Positions 13,021 to 25,846 of a stretch of DNA of 64,000 nt are shown in pieces (positions within the stretch are counted from its first letter, which is position 1; each line of letters starts with the position of its first letter). This DNA is from Apostichopus japonicus. Taxonomy: Eukaryota > Echinodermata > Holothuroidea > Aspidochirotida > Stichopodidae. Position numbers and translations under genes: made by a program. Location of the stretch: contig NC_092568.1 in assembly GCF_037975245.1 (NCBI RefSeq), positions 16,635,001-16,699,000 of the forward strand, given 5' to 3'. The notes beneath the pieces are model-generated. The model made no database searches. It was not told the DNA's origin and worked only from the letters and a program-made list of their open reading frames with translations.

Positions 13021-16000
13021 ATGGATTATCCAAGCGGTGAAAAGAGTGCTATGATGCGGTCAGAGGTGAAGAAAGACGACTGCCATGGATGGTTCAGAAT
13101 TGCCATTGTTCTTTTCAGTGTATCAATTGTGCTATTTTTTCTTGTGTCCTTGTTTGGGATGTTACCAGAAGATGTATCCGCTGTTCCTTGTGGGAATGCA
13201 TGCAGGTCAGTTGTACCAGAAATACCTGATTCCTGTGAATGTGTCTTGAAGTGTTTGTCATATTTGGGTCTTTTATTGTTAGAGGGGTGGGGTGGAGTGG
13301 GGGTGAGGAAGTTTACATTCTGCTTATTGTATTTACTTTAAAATAGCAAAAAATTTGCTCACAATTTCCTAATCCTTTTGTTTGTGTACAAAATTCACTA
13401 TTTCAAAGGAAAGATCCCCACCCCTCTTTCCTCTCTCCTTACTTTTGCAGTTTTCTGGGTTGTTTTTAGTTGCAATGGGGTAGGGGCAATGGGAGGGGGA
13501 GTGTAGATCTTTTGTCAGTCAGTGTGCATCATGCTGTATGCTTCTGACTAGCACTTTCAGTGCAGAAGTGGTAACATAGTGTTCAGCATAAATTAACAGT
13601 TGGATAGGTCAGTTGGTCAGATAGGTCAGTAGCGCACAGGATTTTGAGCTCAGAAACATATCTGGATTTAATGGAAACTTCAAAGTTGTCATTCACAAAG
13701 TAACAAAATATTAAGGCTTCTCTACTGGAAAATATCTTTAGAATTTCATCAAGTTTCATGTTACATGTTTGGTATCATCCAATGCCTCTTGTGATAAATA
13801 AGTTGATGTAACAGACATACAAATTCTGCTCTTATTTTTGCTTCATGGAAACTACATTCCTCATGTTAAATTTCTATTCTATTCCAGTGTCGAGTTAGTT
13901 GAAAGTATTCCCACAAATCTAACTTTTCCAACCGGTTCGCCAAAACATAAATCAACAATCGATGCTTGGACTGATTTGATACAATCGGCTGAGCAGACCA
14001 TAGATATCGCTGCCTTTTACTGGTCATTACGAAATGATGATCTTAAGCCTCCTGTTAATGCTTCTCATCCGGTAAGGAATAAGACTATTAAAAACAAATC
14101 TGTTCCCCTTAGTTGCCCATCACAACCCACCCCCCCCCCCCCAACACCCACCACACTTTAGTCCCTGTGATGTCACACCTCACTCAGTCACTATTTAGCA
14201 TGTCCAAGGTAGTCATGATGACTACACAACTGAAAAACACAGGGCTTTCAGAGCATTAATTAAATAGGTATTTGTGAAATGAGAGATAATTCATGTTATG
14301 ATTGATTCTTAAACTTCCTGATGATAAACAATCTTCTGAATAATTAAAAGTAATTTGGAACTAATTACCTACAGTACAGCAATGTATTAAAGCAAGTACA
14401 AAGTATTTCAGACATATTTTTAATGTTCTTGATAAAGAATGATTGTAAAATTACTGGTATTAGTTATCTGTGTTCATAATGTCGTTTGTTTATTTATACT
14501 TTTAATTAAAAGACAATTAGTTGCATCGGAAACTGAACAAAGTATCAATAGCACAAGTTTCAATAACTGGGGAATCTGCAGGTTTTGTTGTTGTTGTAGT
14601 AACTGTCATAACACACAAGTCCAAGTAGAATTTGATAGCAAACAAGAGCTGAGGTTTTGTTTTAAGTTAGTGCTACCTTGTAGTGGGTACATGTGACCAA
14701 TCTCATTGTTTCCTGCTGTCTGAAAGTAATCCCTTGGTATCAGTTCTTCTTCCTGTTTTGCAAGGTACTGTAAGGATTCCCTCCTGATAAATAGTCTGAT
14801 AATTGTGATGCTATTCACATGTGCATTGATGTAACCAGAAAGTTGGTCAACAGGAGGATAAAAAAATATAACCATTGAATTTGTGTATTGATAAGGAAAA
14901 GAAAGGAAGGTTTGTTATGCTGGTTTCACATACACAGATTAACTATTTTGTTTACCCCAATCTCATTGATTCCTCTTTTGTCTTTAACCTTGTGATATCA
15001 ATCGTCTGAATTGACAATTTATGCATAATATTTACAAAATAGAAATCCTCAACACTTTTACAAATGAAGCTTCAACTTTCTAAACCCTGTGTTAAACACA
15101 TTAACTTACACAGTCAATGAACATTTCTTGGAAACATAAACTGCACATGTCATCATTTTGCTTACATTAAAAGTAACACTACTTGTAAAAAAAAATGAAA
15201 CTTATATTATAAAATTGATGTGCCAGGAATTTTGTTGTATATTTTACAGTTGAAAATAAAATAAGAAGTTTATCGTATTCTTAAATTTGTAATATCAAAC
15301 TTCTAGTGAATGCAGTATAGGTTAATTAAAAGCAGTACTGTACCGTTACCATTGGAGAAATCTTTTATGGTTATAAGCTTTCTTCGACATTAAAATATTT
15401 CAGTAAATATTATTGTTATTACTTATTTATGTTTGAATAGTCAACAACAAATTGATTAAAATGATCTGGAGGGCGGGAATTAAAGTGGGACCAAGCACTG
15501 TATACCTCGGAAATAAAAGTGTTTGAAATGTCAATATCAGTTTTAGAGAAACTACACACGAAAAGAAATTTGCTTCCATAAGTTTTATGGGCTATGTCAA
15601 AAAGTGTTTTCCAGCCTCCCGACCTCTCATCTAGACACAGTTTGACCCATTTATTTTTCAGACTTTTTACAAGTAATTCTATGTCAACTGTTTTAAGTCC
15701 TCCGTTGAATTTTTGTTTTATTAACACTGATCTTTCAATTTGCCGCACTTGTTTGACCCAATAAATTTGTAGAAAAGAGTATCTTTATAAAAGGGGGGGG
15801 GGAGGGTAGTCAGGTAAAACAGACAATAGGTAGACTAGCTGAGAAATAGCAAATTGTTTTATAATTAACACTTTACTGATCGGTGTCAGGTCGGTGGAAG
15901 ACCAGAGATTCCAAAGATTTTAATACAAGAGAGTTTTGGTTAGTAAAATTAACTCACCAAGGTCTTCTTGATGATGCGTAAATGATATTTCCTATGTATT

Positions 16001-19000
16001 TGATAGGTTCATCACTTATCCTAAAAAAAAATTGCGGAAATAGCCGGCAGGTCTAGAAAGAAGAGGACCTAATTTATAGGTTGACTAAGTTTTGAAGCAA
16101 CCGCATATAAACTATGCTTGATACCAAGTTAAATGAAGTCGAGTTATTTAAATTGTGAAGTAAAATATTGGAGATTGGTTGAATTCCAAACAAGTATCCA
16201 ATTGTAAACCAATTGTTTGACTCAATCACCCAAGATAGTCCATTCATCCAAAGGTAGATGGTTTGAATAATAAACCCTTAGACGAAAATCCTTAATTTGA
16301 TTTATAATGTTTACCTTCCATTTTTTTCCTTCCCATATGCAGGGTCAGAAAATTTTTGACACTTTAAAGGCTGTTGCCAAAGAGAAAGATTTAAAAATTC
16401 GAATAGTTGTAGATATTAAAGAGGATAAAATCAGTAATGACACCGAAATGCTGGAAGAAGAGGGCCTGGCGGAAGTGAGAAGGATAGACATGGCAAAGCT
16501 GTTCGGCAGTGGAGTACTTCATACTAAGATGTGGCTCGTCGACGGCAAACACTTTGCGGTTGGAAGTGCTAATTTAGATTGGAGATCTCTTACTGAGGTG
16601 AGAAGTGGATTTCTTCTTCATTCTTTCATTCTTGCTAAGGGCCAAAGAGATCCACTTGCTAGTACGGTTGTGTGTATGCGTCTGTGGAGACTATTATCCT
16701 CAGTAAAGGTCACAGGTCATTTGAGGCCAAAAGAGGTCACAGTGGGAATACCTTGTTTAAGGCAGTTACTACTCCAAAATGAATACTTTGCAAATTTCAG
16801 TATATGGATCCATGTCATTGAATGCAAGAAATCTATTTGGTGATGTGGAGGTGTAGAATGCTTCACTAATCACTTGAAACAATCTTCATACCTTGGAAAA
16901 CCTATGTGCAGTCCCCTGCTTCATTTTATGCCCTAATATCAAACATTACAAAGAATCAGTGAGCAATGTAACATTCTTGTTTAGATTACTGTCATAGAAA
17001 TTCAGTGGGCGTGAAAATATCATACATGTTATGATATTCTGTAGTTTCTATTAAAGAGGTACAGTGTGATTATAGTGGGGTCTCATGAAAATGAAATACC
17101 TATGGATGCCTCTATGTATAGTCAATTTCTTTGGATGATGATGATTATTATTATTATAATATTATTATTATTATTATAATTGTTAAGCATAGCAACATAG
17201 AATTAACCCTTATCCCACACCATCCCCACGAATGAGAGACTTGGAAGAATCTGTGGACAGTACTAATAGTGTCTTGAGTGAATCTGTGTGTAAGTGGAAT
17301 TAACTTCTAACTGGTCACTAGCTAAGGAGAATTCCTCCATTGTATTTGTGTGTTGCTGCTATATGGCTTACTCAGATTCTAACGCCAGCTTATCAACATG
17401 CTGACCTACTATTTGAACCATCTCTGTTAGGAAATTGAAAGTGAACGAGTCCTTTAATGTCATGTGATTCACTGAAACTCAGGAAGTTACGACGTTGTAG
17501 TGCAATTGAACTGGGAAAGATATTGCTATAATGTATAGTGTATTGTTTATCTAGCCAGTTCAGTTTGTGAGCAATAAGGAAGTGATAATATACACAGCAA
17601 GGGCAACAGACAATAGGAACAGCAAAAAGTATTTCAAGATTGGATGAAATCCTAGTTTGCATTGTTTGTGACAGGATACTCAAGAGGGGGATTAAAGGAA
17701 TATGAGGGAGATTAAAGGAATATGAGGGAGATTAAAGGAATATAAGGGAGATTAAAGGAATATGATGGAGATTAAAGGAATATGAGGGGGATTAAAGGAA
17801 TATGAGGGAGATTAAAGGAATATGAGGGAGATTAAAGTAGTATGATGGAGATTATAAAAGGAATATGATACTGACTCATGACATGATGTTCAACCCATAT
17901 GTTGATAGCATCCATGTGTGTCAATCACCAATTGAAAAGTGGTTGGGACATAAATGATTGAACTTGGTTGAAAGTGAACAAGTCAATGCGTAGCGCACAT
18001 CTCAAGCATTTATCGGGTGGGGTCATGGGGCTAACCTTAGGCCCCTGATGGGGACCAGCGGCTAAGCCTTGGCAAGGGCCTGGGGGGCGGACTCCCATCT
18101 AGAATTCTTCAAGTTTGCTTCTGTTTGGTCCCTGAATTGATATATCAGTCATAAATATATTTTAACCAATGTCACACAAAAAAAGTCTGACAAGTGATTG
18201 GACTGAGATTAAGAAAGACTTAACATCTAGGAGTGACTTAGGGCCTTATAATGATTAATAAAATTGAAACTTACACCAAAACTTGAACTTTGTTTGAACT
18301 TTGTTGTCATGAACTTTGTTTACAGTATCTACTGGCTTAGCCTATATAAAGCCTTAGCCGTGTATGGTTCCTCATAAATTATGCTAAAAATTAAATTCAT
18401 ATTTCAACCCAGTTTAAAAGTCCTAATTTTCATTGTGGGGTTGAGTAGATGACAATAAAGCATTAATAATTACTAATCTCATAGCACAATGTTTGAACTC
18501 CTTTTATGAGATGCACAAGTCATTAAAAGCCTAAGGCCTAGCGCCTTTACTAGCCAGTCTCTAAACCTGGGGACGACATTTGATATTGTGTCCCCCATGC
18601 CTCAGAAAGTAGGGGGAAATATCCCCCTGTTCTCCCATGATTGAAGCCCCTGATAGCATCAAGACATTACAGTATTTTAAAGTTTGGTGAAGTGTGTATG
18701 ACCACAGTAGAGTTACGTTCATCATCATCATTGCAAAATACTTTTTTTGATAACATGAAATTCATAGAGAAAGTTCCAATTTTGCAAAAATGTTAACAAA
18801 GGGACAATCTAGGGAATTGAATATATTCAATTACAAACACCCTTAATGAATAAATGCTTGTGGTCTGCAAGAAAGATTTTGTGAAGAACATGCCCTTCAC
18901 CATGCCCTGCAAAAATCATGTTGTCAAAAAGATACCACAACAAACATAGACAGCTTTTTATGCATCTTCACAGATGTGGATTTCAGGTTACCCTACCATG

Positions 19001-22000
19001 GTTGACCCCCTGAGACTTGCTACTCAGGGAACATTTACTTTTACTATGACAACCATTGCTGTGGCAACAGAAAAGCATACGGATATACACAGCAAACAGA
19101 GTGTGTGTGATTGCACTGTTTCAAAAAAAGAAGAAGGTTGTTTACCATTTAGTGAAATAAATGGAATTTGGCAACCCTCTTTGACAGTAACATCATGCAA
19201 ACGAAGTAGTTACCAATTCCTTTTTGAGCAAGTCTAGTAAATTGTCTTTAAATTTGGTCAATTGTGATATCATTCTCCTGGAATGCTGGAAATTGGCTCT
19301 GCCTGCTATTAAAACCTACTGTACTTGCATTGCATTCAGGAAGTTAAATGTTGGTACTAAGCTAAGCAAGAATTACTTTTGATTTCCAGGTTAAGGAACT
19401 GTCTGCCGTCATGAAAGATTGTCCATGTTATGCCGATGATATGGCCAAGATATTTGAGGTTTACTGGGAAATGGCTCAACCCGACTCCAAAGTACCGTCC
19501 AAATGGCCAGCTTCTCTAGCGACGACTTTCAACAAAGATACACCGTTGAAGTTATTGGTCAATAATACCATCACTGAAACTTACTTGTCGGTAAGTGAGA
19601 GTTCCTTGCTGTGATATTGAAAATGTTGAAAGTGTTCACTAACATCAGTTTCCTCTCTTATAAAAGGTAAATGGAAAGAGTTGGCTACATTGGGATCACT
19701 AACTTCTATTGACTAAAAGTACTAATAGTACTAATAGTTCAGTTGGTAAAGTGCAGGGTTTGTAACCCTGAGGTCACAGGGTTGAATCCAGTTCGAACCC
19801 AAAATTTCTTTGCGGTTTTTCCTTCTCTTCGTTATAATTTCCCAATTACTTTTACATTAGTTTATTTACATTTATTTGAAGTTTAAGAATGAGTTGGATA
19901 AGTTTAGGGATAGACAGTGGGCATGTAAGTAACGATCTAGCCACCTATGCACTCCTTTCATTAAACATCTGTATTGCTAAGTTATCGTCAGTTATCAAGG
20001 AGTACAACACCACGTTAGGTATATATGTTTTATTCCTTTTACTTATTCCGTTTTCTGGCTAGAAAGCCACTTTGTTGTTTATTTAAATTTAGTGCTGACC
20101 ACATATTTTATGCTGGCAAAATTTCTCTTTTAAAGTCTTTCTGGTTACTTGTTATGAAACATGCCCAAATCCTCCTTTGGGGGTAATTATTTATGGGGGG
20201 GGGGGGTTGGGAGGGGGTATAGCACTGCTGCTGGACACACTCATTGAAAAACTTAATGTAGAAAGTGAAGTTAGAGTAATGGGTATTGACCTGCTTTAAA
20301 GTGTATTCTAAACATGCTTAATTACCCTTTTACATAGGCAGGACATAGAGGAAAGGTGTGTAATGGGGGTCAGGGACAAGAGGGCATTTTGAAATGGCAG
20401 GTTTGAGTGGCATGATCAGTCCTCATGAACTATTGTTAGATGCTATGTTTTTCATGAAGGTTGGAGATTTAAGTGATTCATAGGCGTAGGAGGCGGGGGG
20501 GGCTGGGGGGGCTGCAGCCCCCCCAACCAAAAATTTTTTGTGAAAATTCGGGCAATATGCTGAGAATTTTTCGGGCACCTACTGAAAGAAAAATAATGCA
20601 ATGTGTTTTTCAATGGTTAAACTGATATTATTACGATCATTATTATTGTAACGACTTCCCCAATAATTGTAACCAATATGGAAGGGTAATAACACGCATA
20701 GGCGTACGAGGCGGGGGGGGGCAGACTGCCTCCAAATTTCCAGAGGACAAGAAATTCGGGCAAAAGTCCTGAAAAATTCGGGCAGCCTAAGAGGAGAAAA
20801 AAATATATAGATATAAATATGCAGTAGCTTGCCCGAATCTTTTTCAAATTTTTGCCCGACAATTCCGTGGAGAGTGTTTTGTGTTATTTGTTTTGTGACA
20901 TTAATATAAATATAGGCCTAATGATTTTCTTTATTTAGCATCATTATACCCGAATATTTCCGTGTAACACCACCGATTATCGACATCTTTGGCCACAGAA
21001 AAAAACACAGTAAATATTTTTTCTAACTAGTCAACTATATACCTGGACATCCCCGACATGAGTGTATATAAGAAACATTTTCTTTTTCATGGATGGTGGG
21101 GGTGGGGGAGGGAGTCCCTACAAGCCTAGAAGTACAGGTTTATCATATTCTTTGTTATTTTTTATACTTTTTTGTGAGACTAATTGCAGTCTCACCCCAC
21201 ACAGCGACATTATCCTGCCTACGTGTCGTTGAACAATGTATGTTTTTCTGGAGGTAGCTCAGTACTGTGTTAAAATAATAAATACGGTAACTAAATAGGA
21301 GCTTAAAAAATATACTGTCCTATTTTTCCCCAAAAAGTGATATTACCATATTTTTCTTCTTCTAATTTACCAAATTTTTGGGGAAGTGTAAATTTCTAAA
21401 ACGTGAGATTATAAAATAAAGAATGTTTAATGCAACTTGCAAAGCCTCAGAAGTGCCATTTCCGGCAATCTGAGAGGCATCTTTTGCCAAAATAATCTCT
21501 TGTACACTAAGCGCCAACTGATGGTGGCGCTCCGCTTAGATAGTGTCACGGGAACTTTCGGGCACAAACCTTTCTGCCCCCCGAACTGAAATGGTCCCGA
21601 CTATGATAACACGGCAAATGATTGTATGTTACTGGCATGCGGTGTAGGCCTAATAACCAATGCATGCCTATGCGAATTAAGATGTCGAACGCGCGCGCGC
21701 GGAGCGCGCGAAAAATTTGGGTTATATTTTTCGGGCAAGTCGTTACAGCCCCCCCCCCCCCAAATCAAATTGGGCTCCTATGCCTATGAAGTGATTACTT
21801 GACAAAGAGTCTTAAAATGTACCAAGCTTCAACTGCAACTTATAAGCAAAAACACTGAAACTGAAGCACATCATCAGACTCTCAAAAGATTTTTTGGAAA
21901 TTAAAATATCCTTCAAGAAAAATCTCTTGAAACTATGGAGTTCTACAAAATGAATGGAATCACTTTGTAAAGAATTACAATGCGAAATGAATTGGAAAAG

Positions 22001-24610
22001 TTGCAATACACTAAAATATTAACAGAAGCAAAAAGTAAGACATATATTGATTCCATTGTCTATTGTTTTAATTTTTATGGACTTGTATATTTTTCTCATC
22101 CTCTCCTATTGTCATTACTCTTCCCCTTCTCCCCCCCCCTCTCCCCTCCTCCCGCCAAGCCCCGCCACTTGCTTTCTCCTATTTCTGTTGTAAATACATA
22201 GCTCTAGTGGTGATCTATACAGGTGCAGTATAAGTTTTTTGTCCCTTCCTTCTTCCCCACTGACTCTTCCCCCCCCCCGCCCGATCCAATCGCCTCCCAA
22301 CCCCCTTTGTTTTTGTTGTACATACCTCTAATGAATCAGACATTATACACCACTGTATTTATTGTTATTTTGTTTGGTCATTCATAGAGCTCACCCCCCT
22401 CATTTTGTCCCGAAGGACGGACTGGTGACATTGATGCTATTCTCGACGTAATGGACAAAGCCAAGGAGTTTATCGACATATCTGTAATGTCTTACTTACC
22501 AATGTGGGAATTTTCACCCAAACCAATGTAAGTAGACATTTTCAGAGATCGCTGGTCAGTATAATTGTTGGTGCTTTGAAGAAACACACAGTGGAGAATT
22601 CCCTTTTGTGTCATCAGTATATCATCCCCAAATTTAAGCCTGCTGAAAGTTGCTAAAAGTTGGCAAAGGTACCTACATGGAGATCCTTACCATCTAAAAC
22701 CCCCTGCCATTCAATCTGGTGGTCATAGGTCCCCATGTAGGGTTGCCAAAATATATTGGATGGTGTTCAAAAATCAGTGGGGAAAATTCTGCTGATATTT
22801 GATGAAAGACAAGTGGAAAAAGCTTCAACATAAATGACTTCAACAGGTGCAACGTACACCATTTTTCTACACCCTTAATAGTAAGAGAGAGGAAGGGCAG
22901 GTGGTGGTGGTGTAAGAATGGTTGTTCAAGAGTGGTAAATCATGGAAGGAAGTGCATTTCAACACAACCATGTGCAGTATTACTGCAAAAACCTTCTCTG
23001 GAAGCTCTTATTTAAGAACATCTTAAATAACATCCTTTTTCCTAGTTTCCTAGTAAGGTCTACTTGTATTTTCAATCACAAGGTTTCTTTTGTTTTGAAC
23101 TATATATATATATATAAAGATATATTAGTTCATTCTATATTAGAGACCCACCTACTTTTTTTCTCATGGTAGATTCTGGAATGACATTGATGCTAAACTC
23201 AGGGAACGAGCTCTGAATGGTCGTGTCAAAGTTCGCCTGCTGACTGGGTACTGGAAACATACACACGATGCTACTGCAGGGTTCCTTCAGTCTTTGGCCG
23301 CTCTCAATAATACTCCACTTATGGACGTAGAAGTGGTAGGCCCATTACACTTGATTTCATGCTTATATTTGTGTGGCCTAGAGGTAGTACAACCAGCCTG
23401 CCAAGCTTGATAGAAAATGTGCTCTGTTTTAAACTGTACAACTCAATCTATTTCACACATATCAGGGGTGAGTTTCAGAGAGAAGTCGGTGCAAGAAGCT
23501 TGCTTATTAATTCTTGTAAATGTTGTGTACGCAATGTTAATATTTAATGTTCTTATATCAGATTTGATGAGCAATCATTTATTTTTTGTTGGCCTTCTGA
23601 TTTGTGTCTTCCCTACAAAATACAGAGACAGTTTGTTGTGCCTTTGAATGAATTTCCAGTCCAATACAGCCGTGTTAACCACTGCAAGTTCATGATAACA
23701 GAGAATGCAGCATATGTTGGTGAGTCTTAGTTTATTTCATGATCACTTCATTTCATGAAGTAAGAAATCCAGAAAGAGTTGTGCAGATATGTCCCTCCTG
23801 AGTGGTGTTCAAATTGGGACTTTTTTCTGGGGGGGGGGGGGGGGGGAGTTTTGGTTTCATTTTATTCTCTTCTGTGTCAATCACTGAAGAGGTGTGTTGG
23901 AATTGGTATCTTGACCTCCCCTCAATACTTGAGAGAGTGGACAATGCTGGACTTTACAGTTGTCTGTCAAAAATAGTGTGTCACATTTCATAAAGGAGAG
24001 CCAAAAATTGGATGCTGCCATTAAATTATCTGAATACTAATGAAAACAGGAAGTCTTGACCCTAACTGATTTTTGTCTATGATCACCTCATCCATAGGAT
24101 TTCAACATTAGCCAATCTTAAAATATAAGAAATCCTAGTTTCATTTCCAATATATGAATAAGTTAAAAGCCATGTCCTATGACCGATTCTGGCCGACATG
24201 TCCGTGTGTGATGTCATAGTCGACACAACTCATTTCCAAGGGTTGTCCAGGTGATATGATGTCATAGTTCCAGCGGGACATGACATTTTATTTTTCTATT
24301 GGGTGTATTCTATGTGTAGTTTCAGGCTGAAAGTTCACATTGCCATGAATGGATTTTTAAATTTTTTTTGTAATTTTTTTTTTGTAATTCAGGTACATCT
24401 AACTGGTCGGCAGACTACTTCAATGACACAGGAGGCATCGGATTCATCATAAACAACACAAAAACTCAAGACGTTTCCACGGGGTCCACGACGACGACGA
24501 CGTCACAGTCATTTGAGTCACAACTTAGGGCAGTCTTTGAGAGAGACTGGTCTTCAAAGTATGTTTATCCGGTTGTAGTTCCATATTCTGTCTCACCTCC
24601 TATTGGTTAA
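13021..24610 (+). CDS. PLD3: PLD3/PLD4-type phospholipase D family protein (lysosomal 5' exonuclease), 8 coding exons
   Basis: Coding exons: 13021-13205, 13888-14071, 16343-16597, 19390-19590, 22388-22527, 23173-23335, 23626-23719, 24393-24610; 1440 nt, 479 aa plus TAA. Phases agree throughout. It is a type II membrane protein: cytoplasmic tail, one hydrophobic segment at about residues 25-48, then a lumenal PLD fold. The first HKD motif is HTKMWLVD (H183, K185, D190) followed by GSANLDWRSLT. The second is HCKFMITE (H395, K397, E402) followed by GTSNWSADYF, with Glu replacing Asp as in vertebrate PLD3. Several N-x-S/T sites suit a glycosylated lysosomal enzyme. Known vertebrate PLD3/PLD4 degrade single-stranded nucleic acids from the 5' end; activity here is inferred. 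The length matches human PLD3 (490 aa). The ATG follows an acceptor directly (CCAG|ATGG), so an unidentified 5' UTR exon lies upstream. PLD3 versus PLD4 cannot be separated without a tree. Confidence 0.93.
15419..16040 (-). mobile_element. LINE (L1/Tx1-like) reverse-transcriptase C-terminal relic, antisense in PLD3 intron 2
   Basis: Minus-strand reading gives a decayed non-LTR retrotransposon ORF2 tail: EPIKYIGNIIYAS (about 16000), then DLTPISKVLIIKQFAISQL (about 15880), then after a frameshift in a poly-C run RQIERSVLIKQKFNGGLKTV (about 15740), continuing to a stop at 15419. The order and motifs fit the region after the RT domain in L1/Tx1-type elements. It carries frameshifts and stops and is clearly dead. 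No 3' tail or target duplication was identified. Confidence 0.75.
16690..16850 (+). repeat. Diverged copy of the AGGTCA-containing dispersed repeat in PLD3 intron 3
   Basis: The sequence starting aaaggtcacaggtcatttga, with further AGGTCA-like strings and a catgtcattgaatgcaag segment, resembles the reverse complement of the tandem unit at 60.8-62.1 kb. Similarity is partial and the limits are approximate. Confidence 0.4.
17685..17870 (+). repeat. 20-bp minisatellite in PLD3 intron 3
   Basis: About nine tandem units of gggagattaaaggaatatga with few substitutions; the last units are degenerate and one carries a small insertion (gagattataaaagg). Confidence 0.95.
19725..19830 (+). repeat. tRNA-Thr-like SINE head in PLD3 intron 4
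   Basis: The A-box-like TAGTTCAGTTGGTAAAG is followed by a perfect 5-bp anticodon stem (CAGGG/CCCTG) around loop TTTGTAA, anticodon TGT, then a B-box-like GGTTGAATCC. The T arm has a mismatch and no acceptor stem closes, so it is a tRNA-derived repeat rather than a working tRNA. The tail extends into AT-rich sequence without a clear end. Confidence 0.5.
20479..21788 (+). mobile_element. hAT-like family B element, 1310 bp, with nested insertions
   Basis: The element begins CATAGGCGTAGGAGGC and ends with the inverted repeat GGGCTCCTATGCCTATG. It is flanked by a perfect 8-bp target duplication, aagtgatt, at 20471-20478 and 21789-21796, as expected for hAT. It is longer than the ~340-bp copies because it contains a further family B-like start (CATAGGCGTACGAGGC at about 20698) and a family A fragment (about 21430-21560). 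No transposase frame was found. It lies in PLD3 intron 4. Confidence 0.85.
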
Positions 24611-25846
24611 GTTGTGCTAATATGTTTGTGAACTCCCCATCGCCTGTGGTTCAGCAAAGTGGAGATATGGGGCAAACGGCATATGGAGTGAGCATTAAAG
24701 ATCATTAAGACCAGACTTGACCCAAATCGATGGTGGCAACATGCAAGACCGGGATAATCTTCTACATCCTTAGGTCAAACCCCCATCCTCATCAGTATTT
24801 TTTTTATTGTGAAAACAAAAAAGTTTTCCAAATTACTGATAGTTAGTTGAGCTGTCAATGTTCTCTATATATAGAATTTGGTATCAAAATGCATTTAAGT
24901 GTTTTTTTTTTTCCTTTGTGGATAAATGAAAAAAAATAACATTTTTTTACGATGTGATCATTCACTCTGCTCTTGTTAGATGATGCATCAACAAAAACAC
25001 CAAACTTTCACTGATAACCACTGGCATGTACCGTTTTGGCCCAGAACGAATATTTTTAAAGTATCATTTCAATTATTGTAATGATTGTAAGACAGCAGTT
25101 TGCAACCCTTTTACTTCACCAAAATGAAATGTATACAGTTTCGGAAATATTGAATGGCTTACATCAAGTACTGTCTTTTGAGCACAGTTGAACATTCCAT
25201 AAACTTTCAAACAGAAAGTTTATCAAAGGAGAATTTAAACCCTGTGATTTTGCAGTGAAAACAAAACGTTTTTTTGATTTATCAGGAATTTTGAAATTAT
25301 TTTTCATGTGCCCTATGTAAGCATCCATATTATTAATTTTCAGTATTTTACGAGAGCGCTTCAAAGGTGAAAAATAATTGAAAACTTCAGGGGAAACGTG
25401 TTTTCTGAGTAGTCATTTCATATATGTTATTATGATATTATTCTGAAATATCTGACCGCTGCAAAATCTAGGGTTAAATTCTCCTTGAACCTTTTAAGTT
25501 ATGGTTAGCTTGTTGTGGACAATCATTTGTTATTAAAAGTAAACTAAATTGAATAATACAAAAGTTATTTGCATGTAGATGCCACAAGGCCTAAATATGC
25601 ATTTTTTCAGGCATTGATTATCTAATTTATCAGATGATAATTTTGTACAAATAAAAATTAACAATACAGTTAAAGCAGTCAATTATTTGCAGTTATATTT
25701 GTATTGACACATGAGGCATATCTCAAAAGGTAAATCCAGAGGGAAATTTATTTTTAATTGATGAAAGCAAAACACATTTGTATATAAAGCCTCCTGGGAA
25801 ATTTGCATCTAATTTGCATGTTAATTTAAAGTGTCAGTGTACCGTA

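Noticed and set aside
13590..13660. Possible tRNA-like segment with TCAGTAGCGCACAGG
   Set aside because: Only an A-box-like string is present; no B box or cloverleaf.
17685..17870. CRISPR-like regular repeats
   Set aside because: Head-to-tail units with no unique spacers, in a eukaryotic intron: a minisatellite.
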